The notes below the pieces were generated by a model, which worked only from the letters and a program-made list of their open reading frames with translations, did no database searches and had not been told where the DNA came from. From an uncultured Pelagibacteraceae bacterium (GTDB lineage Bacteria; Pseudomonadota; Alphaproteobacteria; Pelagibacterales; Pelagibacteraceae): 64,000 nucleotides of DNA. This document shows, one piece after another, positions 1 to 9,063 of this stretch. The position numbers and the translations under genes were made by a program. The stretch is from NCBI GenBank assembly GCA_902585265.1, contig CACICY010000001.1:62001-126000 (forward strand), given 5' to 3'. How positions within the stretch are numbered: position 1 is the stretch's first letter; each line of letters begins with the position of its first letter.

Positions 1-573
1 AATACCAGAGTTTTTGTTTAGTTTTTCTTTTCTGCTTTCTTCAACAACATCTATAAAATCTTGATGAATTTCTAATTGGATATTTTTTAAACGATTAATA
101 TCTTCTTCTTTTTCATCCAAAAAAGGATCTAAAGTGCTCTTATTTTTTCCAGCGGTATAAATTCTTCTTTCAATCCCAATTTTTTCAATAAAATTTTTAA
201 AACCAAATGAAGCAGAAATAACTCCGATAGATCCTATGATTGAGCTTGAGTTAGCATAAATTTCATCACCAGCACATGCAATAAGATATCCTCCAGATGC
301 TACCACATCCTCAGCAAAAATAATTACTTTCTTTTTTGTTTTCTTAGATTGTTCTTTTATTAATTTACATATCAAATGTGATTGTACTGGGGATCCACCA
401 GGTGAATTGATTGTAATTGCAACGGCTAATGCTTTCTTTACTGAAAAAGCCTTTTTTATAATTTCTTCTTCACTTGAATATTCTATTCCTTGTCTGAACC
501 TTCCAACATTTCCTATAACTCCTGATAATTTGAGGTGACTTATTATCTTTTTTTTTTTAAAAAATGAGAACAT
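1..573 (-). CDS. sppA: S49 family signal-peptide-peptidase-like protease (SppA/SohB type), 3' end outside window
   Basis: The 191 visible residues are the N-terminal part of a ClpP-fold S49 serine protease, which cleaves residual signal peptides or membrane proteins. Visible features are the oxyanion motif NSPGGSP near residue 55, the nucleophile region VASGGYLIAC near residue 90 (Ser before GGY), and a following GSIGVI segment typical of the family. The ATG at 573-571 gives MFSFFKKKK; no long N-terminal membrane segment precedes the catalytic domain, so this is the short SohB-like form. An 11-T run (548-558 on the plus strand) encodes the poly-Lys stretch just after the start. The gene diverges from the polyprenyl synthase, as in other alphaproteobacteria. 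The C-terminus, including the expected catalytic Lys region, is only partly in view. Confidence 0.85.
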   Translation of the reverse strand, partial: MFSFFKKKKIISHLKLSGVIGNVGRFRQGIEYSSEEEIIKKAFSVKKALAVAITINSPGGSPVQSHLICKLIKEQSKKTKKKVIIFAEDVVASGGYLIACAGDEIYANSSSIIGSIGVISASFGFKNFIEKIGIERRIYTAGKNKSTLDPFLDEKEEDINRLKNIQLEIHQDFIDVVEESRKEKLNKNSGI

Positions 574-641
574 TAGAATTGTTATAAGTTTTTTAAATAT
601 ATTATAAACCCTAGTTATAATTAAAGAATAAGGTGCGTCAA

Positions 642-672
642 TTGATAAGTATATTAATAAATTGGATATAAT
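642..672 (+). promoter_or_regulatory. Candidate promoter of the polyprenyl synthase gene
   Basis: A perfect TATAAT lies at 667-672 with TTGATA at 642-647. The 19-base spacer is longer than the optimum of 17. The -10 box ends only 11 bases before the ATG at 684, so the 5' leader would be about 4-5 bases and no Shine-Dalgarno could fit. Predicted by eye in an AT-rich gap, so chance matches are likely. Confidence 0.35.
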
Positions 673-683
673 AGTTTTAATTA

Positions 684-1697
684 ATGGGAACTGTAATACA
701 GCTAAAAAAACAAATTAATAATTCATATGTAGATTTAAAAAATTCGGTCGATGATAAATTGATTCTAGTTGAAGAAAAAATCAATTCTAGACTAGCAAGT
801 AAAGTTGAATTAGTTCAAAAGATGACCAAGTATCATTTAAAAACTGGTGGAAAAAGACTTAGAGCACTCTTAACCTTGCAATGTGCTAAAATTTGTGAAT
901 ATCAAAAAGGATTAAGAGATGTAAATCTTGCCGCTTGTGTAGAACTTATACATGCAGCTACTTTAATGCATGATGATGTAATAGATAGTGCTGACATTAG
1001 AAGAGGCAAAAAAACACTAAATACAATCTGGGGAAATCATTCCTCAATTTTGGTAGGTGATTATTTGCTGAGCAAATGTTTTGAAATGATGGTAGAAGAC
1101 GGGAATTTAGAAATATTAAAACTATTAGCAGCTACATCATCTGAAATTGCCCAAGGAGAAGTCCTTCAGTTACAACATAATAAAGAAATTGATATCTTGG
1201 AAGAAACATATCTAAATATTATTTCATCTAAAACTGCGTCTTTATTTGCAGCAGCAACTAAAGTTGGAGCAATTATTGCTGAAAAAGATTTTAAATATAA
1301 AAATGCTTTGGAATTTTATGGAAAAAACTTAGGACTTACATTTCAAATAGCAGATGACACATTAGACTACAATTCTGAATTAAAATTATTTGGAAAAAAT
1401 ATTGGCAATGACTTTTACGAAGGTAAAGTAACTTTGCCTTTAATTTTGCTTTATCAAAAGGTTAATAAATTTGAAAAAGAAAAATTAAAATTTTTTTTTG
1501 AAAAAGATATTCGTGAAAAACAAGATTTAGAGTATGTCCTAGATTTAATAAAAAAAAATAATATTATTAATGATTGTTATAAAAAAGCAGAACATTATAT
1601 TAATTTAGCTTCCAATTCTTTGAGTGTATTTGAAGAGTCTGAAGAAAAAAATATTTTAAGAAGCTTAACATCTTTTAGTATTGAAAGAAATTTTTAG
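684..1697 (+). CDS. ispB: Long-chain polyprenyl diphosphate synthase (octaprenyl-type)
   Basis: A trans-isoprenyl diphosphate synthase that extends farnesyl diphosphate with isopentenyl units to make the ubiquinone side chain. Both Asp-rich motifs are visible: HDDVIDSADIRRG (first DDxxD, about residue 96) and QIADDTLDY (second, about residue 222). The GGKRLRA substrate-binding motif is near residue 56. The length of 337 aa is normal. It differs from the ispA-like paralogue at 5342-6211 by the residues before the first DDxxD and by its length, which supports a long-chain product; chain length cannot be read with certainty. Its stop overlaps the stop of the convergent pdxH by 4 bases. Confidence 0.88.
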   Translation: MGTVIQLKKQINNSYVDLKNSVDDKLILVEEKINSRLASKVELVQKMTKYHLKTGGKRLRALLTLQCAKICEYQKGLRDVNLAACVELIHAATLMHDDVIDSADIRRGKKTLNTIWGNHSSILVGDYLLSKCFEMMVEDGNLEILKLLAATSSEIAQGEVLQLQHNKEIDILEETYLNIISSKTASLFAAATKVGAIIAEKDFKYKNALEFYGKNLGLTFQIADDTLDYNSELKLFGKNIGNDFYEGKVTLPLILLYQKVNKFEKEKLKFFFEKDIREKQDLEYVLDLIKKNNIINDCYKKAEHYINLASNSLSVFEESEEKNILRSLTSFSIERNF

Positions 1698-2317
1698 GGA
1701 CTTAACAACACTTTTGTCCATTTTTTGGTTTGTCTAATATATTTTAATCTTTCATGAATTCTATTCTGTCCATCTAACCAAAATTCAATTTCTTTTGGCT
1801 TGATTCTCCAACCAGACCAATGTTTGGGTCGAGGTATCTTATTTTTGTTTGGGAATTTTTGCTTAAATTCCTCAATGGACTTATATAAATCTTGTCTTTC
1901 TTTTAAAATAGAACTTTGCTTTGAGGCCCAGGCACCAATTCTGCTTCCGTAAGCTCTTGAATTATAATAATCATCAGCTTCTTTTTTTGATACCTTAGTT
2001 GCAATACCAATTATTCTAATTTGCCTTTGCAAACTTTTCCAGTGAAAGCACATAGAAATTTTTGAGGTATTTTTGATAGCTTTACTTTTATCGCTATTAA
2101 GGTTTGTATAAAAAACAAACCCATTTTTATCAAAATCTTTCAGAAGTACCATTCTAACTGTTGGAAACCCGTTTTTATTTACTGTCCCAACAGCAAATGC
2201 GTTTGGATCATTAATTTCTGTTTTTTTTGCTTTATTGAACCATTCTTCAAAAAGTTTTATTGGGTTATTATGTTCTTTAAAGCAAAGATTTAGTCCAAGT
2301 GAGTTTTTTTCGTTCAT
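1694..2317 (-). CDS. pdxH: Pyridoxamine 5'-phosphate oxidase
   Basis: An FMN-dependent oxidase that turns pyridoxine or pyridoxamine 5'-phosphate into pyridoxal 5'-phosphate, the last step of B6 salvage and synthesis. It has the family features: AVGTVNKNGFPTVRMVLLK near residue 42, FYTNLNSDKS near residue 70, and the C-terminal dimerisation/PLP region with RPKHWSGWRIKP and WLDGQNRIHERL. The 207 aa length is normal. It is transcribed away from aroC with only 32 bases between the two starts. Confidence 0.93.
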   Translation of the reverse strand: MNEKNSLGLNLCFKEHNNPIKLFEEWFNKAKKTEINDPNAFAVGTVNKNGFPTVRMVLLKDFDKNGFVFYTNLNSDKSKAIKNTSKISMCFHWKSLQRQIRIIGIATKVSKKEADDYYNSRAYGSRIGAWASKQSSILKERQDLYKSIEEFKQKFPNKNKIPRPKHWSGWRIKPKEIEFWLDGQNRIHERLKYIRQTKKWTKVLLSP

Positions 2318-2349
2318 AAATTTAAAAAAATAATTTATACATTAAAATA

Positions 2350-3435
2350 ATGTCTTTTAATACTTTTGGAAAGTTATTTAGATTTACTACTTGGGGAGAG
2401 TCTCATGGTCCGGCTATAGGATGCGTTATTGATGGCTGCCCTCCAAATATTCCAATAAAAGAAAGCGATATACAAAAAGAACTTGATAAAAGAAAACCTG
2501 GACAATCTAAATTTACTACTCAAAGAAAAGAGGATGACAAAGTTAATATTTTATCTGGTGTTTTTGAAAGTAAAACAACCGGAACTCCAATTTCTCTTAT
2601 AATTTATAATAAAGATATGAGATCTAGAGATTATGAGACAATAAAGAATAAATTTAGACCAGGACATGCAGATTATACTTATTTTAAAAAATACGGAATC
2701 CGGGATTATAGAGGTGGTGGAAGGCAATCTGCTCGCGAGACTGCTGCTAGAGTTGCAGCGGGTGCAATTGCAAAAGTTGTTTTGAAAAGTAAAATTGGTA
2801 AGAAGTATCAAGCTGTTGGTGCTGTTACGCAATTAGGAATATTAGGATGTGACTTAAAGAAATGGAAAGACAAAACAATTTCTAGTAACCCATTTTTTTG
2901 TCCTGATAAAACTGTGATTAAACTTTGGGAAAAATATTTACTTGGAATTAGAAAAGCAGGATCATCTTGTGGAGCAATTATTGAGGTTAGAGCAAGAGGA
3001 GTTCCTTTGGGACTTGGAGCACCAATATATTCAAAATTAGATATGGATCTTGCAGCAGCAATGATGAGTATTAATGCTGTAAAGGGAGTAAATATTGGAT
3101 CGGGAATTAACTCGGCAATGTTAACTGGTGAGGAAAACTCCGATGAAATTTTGAAAAAAAAAGGTAAAACTAGTTTTAAATCAAATAATGCAGGGGGAAT
3201 TCTTGGGGGAATATCTACTGGACAAGAAATAAATGTTTCATTTGCAGTAAAACCAACATCATCTATTTTATCATCGAGGAAAACAATCGACAGGTTTGGG
3301 AAGAATACAACAATATCTGTAAAAGGAAGACATGACCCATGTGTAGGAATTAGAGCGGTTCCAATTGGAGAGGCTATGATGCATTGTGTAATTCTCGATC
3401 ACTATTTATTGAACACAGCTCAGAATAAAATCTAA
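2350..3435 (+). CDS. aroC: Chorismate synthase
   Basis: Catalyses the last shikimate-pathway step, 5-enolpyruvylshikimate-3-phosphate to chorismate, using reduced FMN. Family signatures are visible: the N-terminal [19 protein letters not shown], the [14 protein letters not shown] and [12 protein letters not shown] motifs (residues 103-127), and the C-terminal [18 protein letters not shown]. At 361 aa it is full length. It converges on dxs, with the two stop codons nested in the same four bases (3432-3435). Confidence 0.96.
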   Translation: MSFNTFGKLFRFTTWGESHGPAIGCVIDGCPPNIPIKESDIQKELDKRKPGQSKFTTQRKEDDKVNILSGVFESKTTGTPISLIIYNKDMRSRDYETIKNKFRPGHADYTYFKKYGIRDYRGGGRQSARETAARVAAGAIAKVVLKSKIGKKYQAVGAVTQLGILGCDLKKWKDKTISSNPFFCPDKTVIKLWEKYLLGIRKAGSSCGAIIEVRARGVPLGLGAPIYSKLDMDLAAAMMSINAVKGVNIGSGINSAMLTGEENSDEILKKKGKTSFKSNNAGGILGGISTGQEINVSFAVKPTSSILSSRKTIDRFGKNTTISVKGRHDPCVGIRAVPIGEAMMHCVILDHYLLNTAQNKI

Positions 3436-5345
3436 TTAAATTTTTTAATTAAAACTTTCGAATTTAAGGTATCTAAAATTTTATTCTCAATACCAATAGA
3501 GTCTAGATTGGCAAACTTGTACATTAGCTCTGGTTTATCATGATCAATAAATCTATCAGGCAATATCAAAGATCTAAATTTAATATTACTGTCTAATAAA
3601 TTTTTTTCACTTAAAAATTGACTTACGTGAGATCCAAATCCCCCTATTGAACCTTCTTCTATAGTAATCAAAACTTCATGCTCTGTAGCAATTTGCCAAA
3701 TTAGGTTTTCATCTAAAGGTTTTGCAAATCTTGCATCAATAATAGATATATCAATTCCTTTTTTTGTTAAATTTTCGTAAGCCAAAATACACTCCTGTAA
3801 TCTTGCTCCAAAATTTAAAATTGCAACTTTTTTACCTTCTTTAATAATTTTTGCTTTACCCAACTCGATTTTCTCAGTTATTTCAGGTAATTGAACTCCT
3901 ACACCATTGCCCCTTGGATATCTAAAAGCTGATGGTCTATCGTTTATATCAATTGATGTATTTATCATTCTTACAAGCTCGGCTTCGTCACTTGCAGCCA
4001 TTACTACAAAATTTGGTAATGTTGAAAGGTATGTTATATCAAAAGATCCAGCATGTGTTGGGCCATCAGCACCAACTAAACCCGCTCTGTCGATTGCAAA
4101 TCTAACAGGCAAAGATTGTATTGCGACATCGTGGACGACCTGATCGTAAGCTCTTTGAAGAAAAGTTGAATATATTGCAGCATAAGGTTTATACCCTTCG
4201 GTAGCCATACCCGCGGCAAAAGTAACCGCATGTTGCTCGGCTATCCCGACATCAAACATTCTTTCTGGAAATTTTTTTCCAAATAAATCCATTCCTGTTC
4301 CTGACGGCATAGCTGCAGTTATACCAACAACCTTACTATCTTTTTCTGCATGTTTAATTAATGAATTTGCGAATACTTTTGTATAAGAAGGAGTATTAGA
4401 TTTTGACTTTACTTGTTCCCCTGTTTTTATATTAAATTTTGAAACACCATGAAATTTGTCATCTGATTTTTCCGCAAAGGAATAACCTTTTCCTTTTTCA
4501 GTTTTAACATGGATTAAAATTGGTCCATCATAATTAATATCTTTTGCATTATTAAATACTGAAACCATTGTATCAATGTCGTGGCCATCTATTGGCCCAA
4601 TATAGTAAAATCCCATAGAATTGAATAATGTTCCACCAGTTACTGCAGATCTTAAAAAATCTTCTGCTTTGCCCGCTTGATTTTTAAATCTTTTTGAAAA
4701 TGCAGATATAATTAACTTTAATGTTTCTCTAAAACTAAAGTAAACTTTACCAGATAAAATTTTTGCTAGATATTTTCTCATAGCACCAACAGGTTTTGCA
4801 ATTGACATATCGTTGTCATTTAAAACAACAATCATCTTTGTTTTACTCCCACCAGCATTATTCATAGCCTCATAAGCCATACCAGCACTTATCGCTCCAT
4901 CGCCTATGACTGCAATTACATTGCCTGATTTATTTGATAACTTATTAGCTACTGCTATTCCTAACGCAGATGAAATAGAAGTTGAGCTATGAGCAGCACC
5001 AAATGGATCATACTCACTCTCTGATCTCTTTGTAAAACCAGACAATCCCCCACCTTTTCTGAGGGTTCTTATTTTATTTTTTCTACCAGTTAATATTTTA
5101 TGTGGATAAGTTTGATGACCTACATCCCAAATTAATTTATCATGAGGCGTATTAAATATATAGTGTAAAACAACAGTCAATTCTACAACCCCTAGACCAG
5201 CTCCTAAATGTCCTCCCGTTTCAGAAACAACGTCAATTAATTCCTGTCGAACTTCTTCTGCCAAAATTTTAATTTCAGATTGAGATAATTTTCTCACATC
5301 ATCAGGGAAGTTAATATTATTTAGAAATTTATATTTATCACTCAC
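3432..5345 (-). CDS. dxs: 1-deoxy-D-xylulose-5-phosphate synthase
   Basis: A thiamine-diphosphate enzyme condensing pyruvate and glyceraldehyde 3-phosphate to DXP, the entry to the MEP isoprenoid pathway and a precursor for thiamine thiazole and PLP routes. Visible are [14 protein letters not shown], the ThDP/Mg motif [18 protein letters not shown] (about residues 148-165), GPIDGHD, the transketolase pyrimidine domain with [22 protein letters not shown], and [15 protein letters not shown]. At 637 aa it is full length. The start codon overlaps the stop of ispA as ATGA, so translation is probably coupled in the xseB-ispA-dxs operon. Confidence 0.96.
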   Translation of the reverse strand: MSDKYKFLNNINFPDDVRKLSQSEIKILAEEVRQELIDVVSETGGHLGAGLGVVELTVVLHYIFNTPHDKLIWDVGHQTYPHKILTGRKNKIRTLRKGGGLSGFTKRSESEYDPFGAAHSSTSISSALGIAVANKLSNKSGNVIAVIGDGAISAGMAYEAMNNAGGSKTKMIVVLNDNDMSIAKPVGAMRKYLAKILSGKVYFSFRETLKLIISAFSKRFKNQAGKAEDFLRSAVTGGTLFNSMGFYYIGPIDGHDIDTMVSVFNNAKDINYDGPILIHVKTEKGKGYSFAEKSDDKFHGVSKFNIKTGEQVKSKSNTPSYTKVFANSLIKHAEKDSKVVGITAAMPSGTGMDLFGKKFPERMFDVGIAEQHAVTFAAGMATEGYKPYAAIYSTFLQRAYDQVVHDVAIQSLPVRFAIDRAGLVGADGPTHAGSFDITYLSTLPNFVVMAASDEAELVRMINTSIDINDRPSAFRYPRGNGVGVQLPEITEKIELGKAKIIKEGKKVAILNFGARLQECILAYENLTKKGIDISIIDARFAKPLDENLIWQIATEHEVLITIEEGSIGGFGSHVSQFLSEKNLLDSNIKFRSLILPDRFIDHDKPELMYKFANLDSIGIENKILDTLNSKVLIKKFN

Positions 5346-6211
5346 TTTGTTCTATTTAAAATATAATTTATTGTTTCTTTAAAATCGTCACCCTTTTTTC
5401 CAAAAATATTTAAACTTTTAAATATTTCTAATTTTAATTTATCTGCATATTTAATAGTATTATCGGTGCCTAGTAAACTTATTAAAGTAGCTTTTCCCAT
5501 TTTTAAATCTTTTTTGGTTTTTTTGCCTGCTTTAGAAGTTTTACCCCTTAAATCTATCAAGTCATCAGCAATTTGAAATAATAAGCCTATTTCATTACCT
5601 ATTTTGTTAAACTTATTTAGATATTGTATTTTGCCAGCTAAAATAATAGGAGCTACACAACAGAAACTGAAAAGCTTTCCAGTTTTTTTGATTTGCATAT
5701 CTATGACTTGTTTTTTTGTTTTTTTACTCTTTTCATAACTTAAGTCTAAAAACTGTCCTCCAGCAATACCTGTATGTCCTGAACTTTCAGATAGTAGGTT
5801 TATTAATTTTATTTTTTTTTGTTCGTCTAAATTTAATGTTTTATCGCTGAGAATTTGAAACGCAATAGTAAGCAGAGAATTTCCAGCAAGTATTGCTGTT
5901 GACTCACCGAATTTCTTATGTGTAGTTAATTTTCCTCTTCTTAAATTATCATTATCCATGCACGGCAAATCATCGTGTATTAGTGAATAAGCATGTATAC
6001 ATTCAACTGCTGCTGCAACTTGCAAAGTTTTTTTTTTATCTACTTTGAACATAGACCCGATATCAAATAATATCTTCGACCTTACTTTTTTTCCGCCAGG
6101 AAGTAGTCCATAAAGCATTGGTTTTATAAGCTCAGTTTTTTTTTGTTTGGAAAAATATCTATAAAGATAACTATTAATTCTATTAACTATTTTATTTAAT
6201 TTTTTTTGCAT
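5342..6211 (-). CDS. ispA: Farnesyl/geranyl diphosphate synthase
   Basis: A short-chain isoprenyl diphosphate synthase. Motifs: GGKKVRS near residue 40, first Asp-rich motif [16 protein letters not shown] near residue 78 (with the two extra residues of the DDx4D type found in bacterial FPP synthases), and the second motif [11 protein letters not shown] near residue 216. The 289 aa length fits IspA. The operon order xseB-ispA-dxs is the common proteobacterial arrangement; the start overlaps the end of xseB by 20 bases and the stop overlaps the dxs start. Confidence 0.93.
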   Translation of the reverse strand: MQKKLNKIVNRINSYLYRYFSKQKKTELIKPMLYGLLPGGKKVRSKILFDIGSMFKVDKKKTLQVAAAVECIHAYSLIHDDLPCMDNDNLRRGKLTTHKKFGESTAILAGNSLLTIAFQILSDKTLNLDEQKKIKLINLLSESSGHTGIAGGQFLDLSYEKSKKTKKQVIDMQIKKTGKLFSFCCVAPIILAGKIQYLNKFNKIGNEIGLLFQIADDLIDLRGKTSKAGKKTKKDLKMGKATLISLLGTDNTIKYADKLKLEIFKSLNIFGKKGDDFKETINYILNRTK

Positions 6212-6446
6212 TTTTATTTGATTTTATATTTTTAATTTTAGAATTTGTTTTATCTGAAATTTCTTTAAGGCTTTTTTGAAATTTTTTTTCAATTAATTTA
6301 TTAATTTTTAATAACTTTACATAGTCATCAGAAGTATTTTCGAGATTATTTTCATTTTCTAAATTTTTAATAATTTTGTCAGCTAAGTCAGTTAACTCAT
6401 TTAAAGTTTTTGACGCAATATTCTCTGGCAAATTTTTTTCATTCAT
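6192..6446 (-). CDS. xseB: Exodeoxyribonuclease VII small subunit
   Basis: The small coiled-coil subunit that binds the large subunit XseA to form the single-strand DNA exonuclease VII. It is an 84 aa, highly charged helical protein. The N-terminal half has the weakly conserved pattern of the family (LNELTDLADKIIKNLEN, then a Val-Lys-Leu-Leu-x-x-x-x-Leu-Ile helix). Identity rests partly on position, directly upstream of ispA. The Asn/Lys-rich C-terminal tail after residue 65 appears to be poorly conserved extension. Confidence 0.78.
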   Translation of the reverse strand: MNEKNLPENIASKTLNELTDLADKIIKNLENENNLENTSDDYVKLLKINKLIEKKFQKSLKEISDKTNSKIKNIKSNKNAKKIK

Positions 6447-6466
6447 ATATTAGTTTGTAATATTAT

Positions 6467-7399
6467 ATGAAAAAGAATGATTCAAATATTAAAAAAGCAA
6501 CAAAATACTTAAGTAATAATGAGTGTATAGCAATCCCTACTGAGACAGTCTATGGATTAGCTGCAAATGCATACTCAAATAAAGCAGTTACTAGAATTTA
6601 TAAATTAAAAAAAAGACCAAGAAATAATCCTTTAATAGTTCATTATTATAGTCTTAAAGACTTAAAGAAAGATTGTGAAATTGATATTACATTCAAAAGA
6701 CTTTTTAAAAGTTTTTGTCCAGGACCAATATCATTCGTTTTAAAATTAAAAAAAAAGAGTAAAATTTCTAAAATAATTACGAATAATTCAAATTCGATTG
6801 CAGTAAGATTTCCTAGTCATCCTTTAACCAGAAAATTATTAAAAAAAATTAATTTTCCTCTTGCCGCTCCAAGTGCAAATATTTCAACAAGCATAAGTCC
6901 AGTTTCAAAACAAGATGTAGTTGATGAGTTTGGTAATAGATTAAAATTTATCTTAGACGGTGGTTCCTCAAAAATAGGTTTAGAATCAACTATAATTAAT
7001 CTTATTGGTAAACCTCATATTTTAAGGTTGGGGGGAATAAACAGTAAATTGATTTATAAAATAATTAATTCATCAGAAATTAAGTATAAAAAAAAAATAA
7101 AAATAAAAGTTCCTGGTACCAGTAAATTACATTATTCGCCAGGTATACCTCTGAGACTAAATGCCAAAAAAAATTTCCTAAATGAGGCGTTTATTTTGAT
7201 AAATAAAAGAAGAGATTTTAATAAAAATTATTTTTATTTAAGCAAAACAAATAATTTAAAAGAGGCTGCAAAAAATTTATACAGTGTATTAAGAACAATA
7301 AAAAAAAATGGATACAAAAAAATTGCTATTGAAAAAATACCAAATATTAGCATTGGTGAGGCAATTAATGATAGAATTTTAAGAGCATCAAAAAAATGA
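6467..7399 (+). CDS. tsaC: L-threonylcarbamoyladenylate synthase (Sua5/TsaC), two-domain form
   Basis: Makes threonylcarbamoyl-AMP from threonine, bicarbonate and ATP for the t6A37 modification of ANN-decoding tRNAs. The YrdC domain spans residues 1-200: IAIPTETVYGLAANA, KLKKRPRNNPLIVH with the RxxxNPL substrate-binding signature, PGPISFVLK, AVRFPSHP, AAPSANIS and a conserved STI motif. A C-terminal Sua5 domain of about 100 residues follows, starting at PGTSKLHYSPGIPLRL. It diverges from xseB with only 20 bases between starts, so each promoter must reach into the other gene. It overlaps the downstream ABC ATPase by 4 bases (ATGA). Confidence 0.92.
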   Translation: MKKNDSNIKKATKYLSNNECIAIPTETVYGLAANAYSNKAVTRIYKLKKRPRNNPLIVHYYSLKDLKKDCEIDITFKRLFKSFCPGPISFVLKLKKKSKISKIITNNSNSIAVRFPSHPLTRKLLKKINFPLAAPSANISTSISPVSKQDVVDEFGNRLKFILDGGSSKIGLESTIINLIGKPHILRLGGINSKLIYKIINSSEIKYKKKIKIKVPGTSKLHYSPGIPLRLNAKKNFLNEAFILINKRRDFNKNYFYLSKTNNLKEAAKNLYSVLRTIKKNGYKKIAIEKIPNISIGEAINDRILRASKK

Positions 7400-8133
7400 A
7401 AAATTTAATTGAAGTTAAAAATATAAAAAAAAACTATGGAAAAAAACAAGCAGTAAAGGGTATATCTTTTAATGTTGAAGAAAATGAAATTTTAGGTCTA
7501 CTTGGCCCAAACGGATCTGGAAAAACAACAACTATTGGAATGTTACTTGGTTTACTAAAACCCACTAGTGGACAAATTTTTATAAATAATCTTAAGCTCG
7601 AAGAAAATAGAATACAAATTCTTGAGATGATTAATTTTATATCACCTTATATAGAACTTCCAAAAAAACTCACTGTGATGCAAAATTTATATGTCTACTC
7701 TAAGCTTTACAAAATTCAAAATATTAAAGAACGTATTGAATATTTGGCAGAAAAACTTAGAATAGGAGAATTGTTAAATAGTATAACTGGAGAACTTTCA
7801 TCAGGTCAAAAAAATAGAGTAAGTTTAGCAAAAGCCTTAATCAACGAACCAAAAGTACTGCTGCTTGACGAACCAACCGCTTCCTTGGATCCAGAAGTTG
7901 GTGATTTTGTTAGAACTTTTTTAGAAGAGTATAAGAAAGAAAAAAAAATTTCGATCCTTCTAGCTTCTCATAACATGAGTGAAGTCACACGTTTGTGTAA
8001 ATCTGTATTAATGATGAAAAGTGGAGAAATAATAGATCAAGGTAAACCTGAAGATTTAATCAGAAAACATGGAAGAGCAAATTTAGAAGAAGTGTTTTTA
8101 AAACTATCAAGGAGTAAAATTGAGTATAACTAG
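7396..8133 (+). CDS. ABC-2 type transporter, ATP-binding subunit
   Basis: A cytoplasmic ATPase driving an export-type ABC transporter. Walker A GPNGSGKTTT (residues 38-47), Q-loop region near 76, signature LSSGQ near 135, Walker B VLLLDEPTASLDPE near 155, and the H-loop ASHNMSE near 194 are all present, so the enzyme should be active. The N-terminal Tyr for base stacking and the C-terminal stretch after the H-loop match the NodI/CcmA/drug-efflux group. It overlaps both neighbours and forms a unit with the permease that follows. The substrate cannot be told from sequence. Confidence 0.9.
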   Translation: MKNLIEVKNIKKNYGKKQAVKGISFNVEENEILGLLGPNGSGKTTTIGMLLGLLKPTSGQIFINNLKLEENRIQILEMINFISPYIELPKKLTVMQNLYVYSKLYKIQNIKERIEYLAEKLRIGELLNSITGELSSGQKNRVSLAKALINEPKVLLLDEPTASLDPEVGDFVRTFLEEYKKEKKISILLASHNMSEVTRLCKSVLMMKSGEIIDQGKPEDLIRKHGRANLEEVFLKLSRSKIEYN

Positions 8134-8911
8134 AATATACGGTTTATTTTTAAGGCATTTTTATTTAATTACTAGATCATTTCCTAGAATACTAGATTTA
8201 GTTTACTGGCCATCTATCCAAATTACATTATGGGGATTTATCTCTAATTTTTTTGCTACTCATACAACTTATTACAATAATGCAGTTGGTGTAATTTTAA
8301 CATGCGCAATACTTTATGATTTTTTGTTTAGAACTAGTATTGGTTTCAATATGCTTTTTTTAGAGGAAATTTGGAGTAGAAATTTCACGAATCTTTTCAT
8401 AGCACCTATGAGAATTGGTGAGATTTTAACTTCACTAGTTATAACTGCTTTGATTAGATCGCTAATTGGTCTAGTTCCAGCAATTTTACTTACCTCACCA
8501 TTGTTTGGGATTTCAATTTTAGATTTAGGAATATTTTTATTTTTCCTTTTTTTAAGTCTTTATATTTTTGGAATTACACTTGGTATTTTAGTTTCTTCAG
8601 GTTTGCTTAGATTCGGTCCTTCATTTGAAAATATAGCATGGTCAACAATGTTTTTACTCGCCCCCTTTGGATGCATTTATTATCCAATAGAAACTCTTCC
8701 AGAAATATTTCAAAAAATAGCATATGTTCTGCCATTAGTTTATATATTTGAAGAAGCTAGAAATATTTTAATTAATCAAACAGTAAATATTGAAAATGTT
8801 TACTATGCGTTTATGTGGAACGCTTTTTACTTTTCTATTTCAATTGGATTATTTTATTATTCTTTCAATGCTGCTAAAAATAAGGGAACTTTGATTAATA
8901 TGGGTGAATAA
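8120..8911 (+). CDS. ABC-2 type transporter, permease subunit
   Basis: An integral membrane protein of 263 aa with about six hydrophobic segments, matching the ABC-2 permease fold (NodJ/DrrB-like), with the family loop between segments (IWSRNFTNLFIAPMRIGEIL, near residue 95) that contacts the ATPase. I use the TTG start at 8120, which has GGAG nine bases upstream at 8111 inside the ATPase gene; the 14-base overlap suggests coupled translation. The stop codon ends at 8911, immediately next to the 3' CCA end of the convergent tRNA-Arg gene, so there is no room for a hairpin terminator. Confidence 0.86.
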   Translation: MSITRIYGLFLRHFYLITRSFPRILDLVYWPSIQITLWGFISNFFATHTTYYNNAVGVILTCAILYDFLFRTSIGFNMLFLEEIWSRNFTNLFIAPMRIGEILTSLVITALIRSLIGLVPAILLTSPLFGISILDLGIFLFFLFLSLYIFGITLGILVSSGLLRFGPSFENIAWSTMFLLAPFGCIYYPIETLPEIFQKIAYVLPLVYIFEEARNILINQTVNIENVYYAFMWNAFYFSISIGLFYYSFNAAKNKGTLINMGE

Positions 8912-8988
8912 TGGTGCGCCTGCAAGGAGTCGAACCCTGAACCTCCAGAGCCGAAATCTGGCGCTCTATCCAGTTGAGCTACAAGCGC
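8912..8988 (-). tRNA. tRNA-Arg (anticodon TCG)
   Basis: A 77-base cloverleaf with encoded CCA. The acceptor stem GCGCTTG pairs with CAGGCGC, the D stem is GCTC/GAGC, the anticodon stem CCAGA/TCTGG holds the loop TTTCGGC (anticodon at 8952-8954, reads CGA), and the T arm is CAGGG-TTCGACT-CCTTG. The 3' end directly abuts the stop codon of the ABC permease on the other strand. A perfect TATAAT lies 14 bases upstream of the 5' end. Confidence 0.95.
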
Positions 8989-9002
8989 AAATTAAATCTT
9001 AA

Positions 9003-9008
9003 ATTATA
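9003..9008 (-). promoter_or_regulatory. Candidate -10 box for tRNA-Arg
   Basis: TATAAT on the minus strand, 14 bases upstream of the mature tRNA 5' end. No convincing -35 hexamer lies at 16-18 bases, so this is a half-promoter call. Alternatively the tRNA is co-transcribed with the two glycosylation genes upstream. Confidence 0.35.
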
Positions 9009-9063
9009 GTTTAATGAGATTTTGAAATTATTCAAATTTTAATATTCTGTCGAATGAAAAGGT

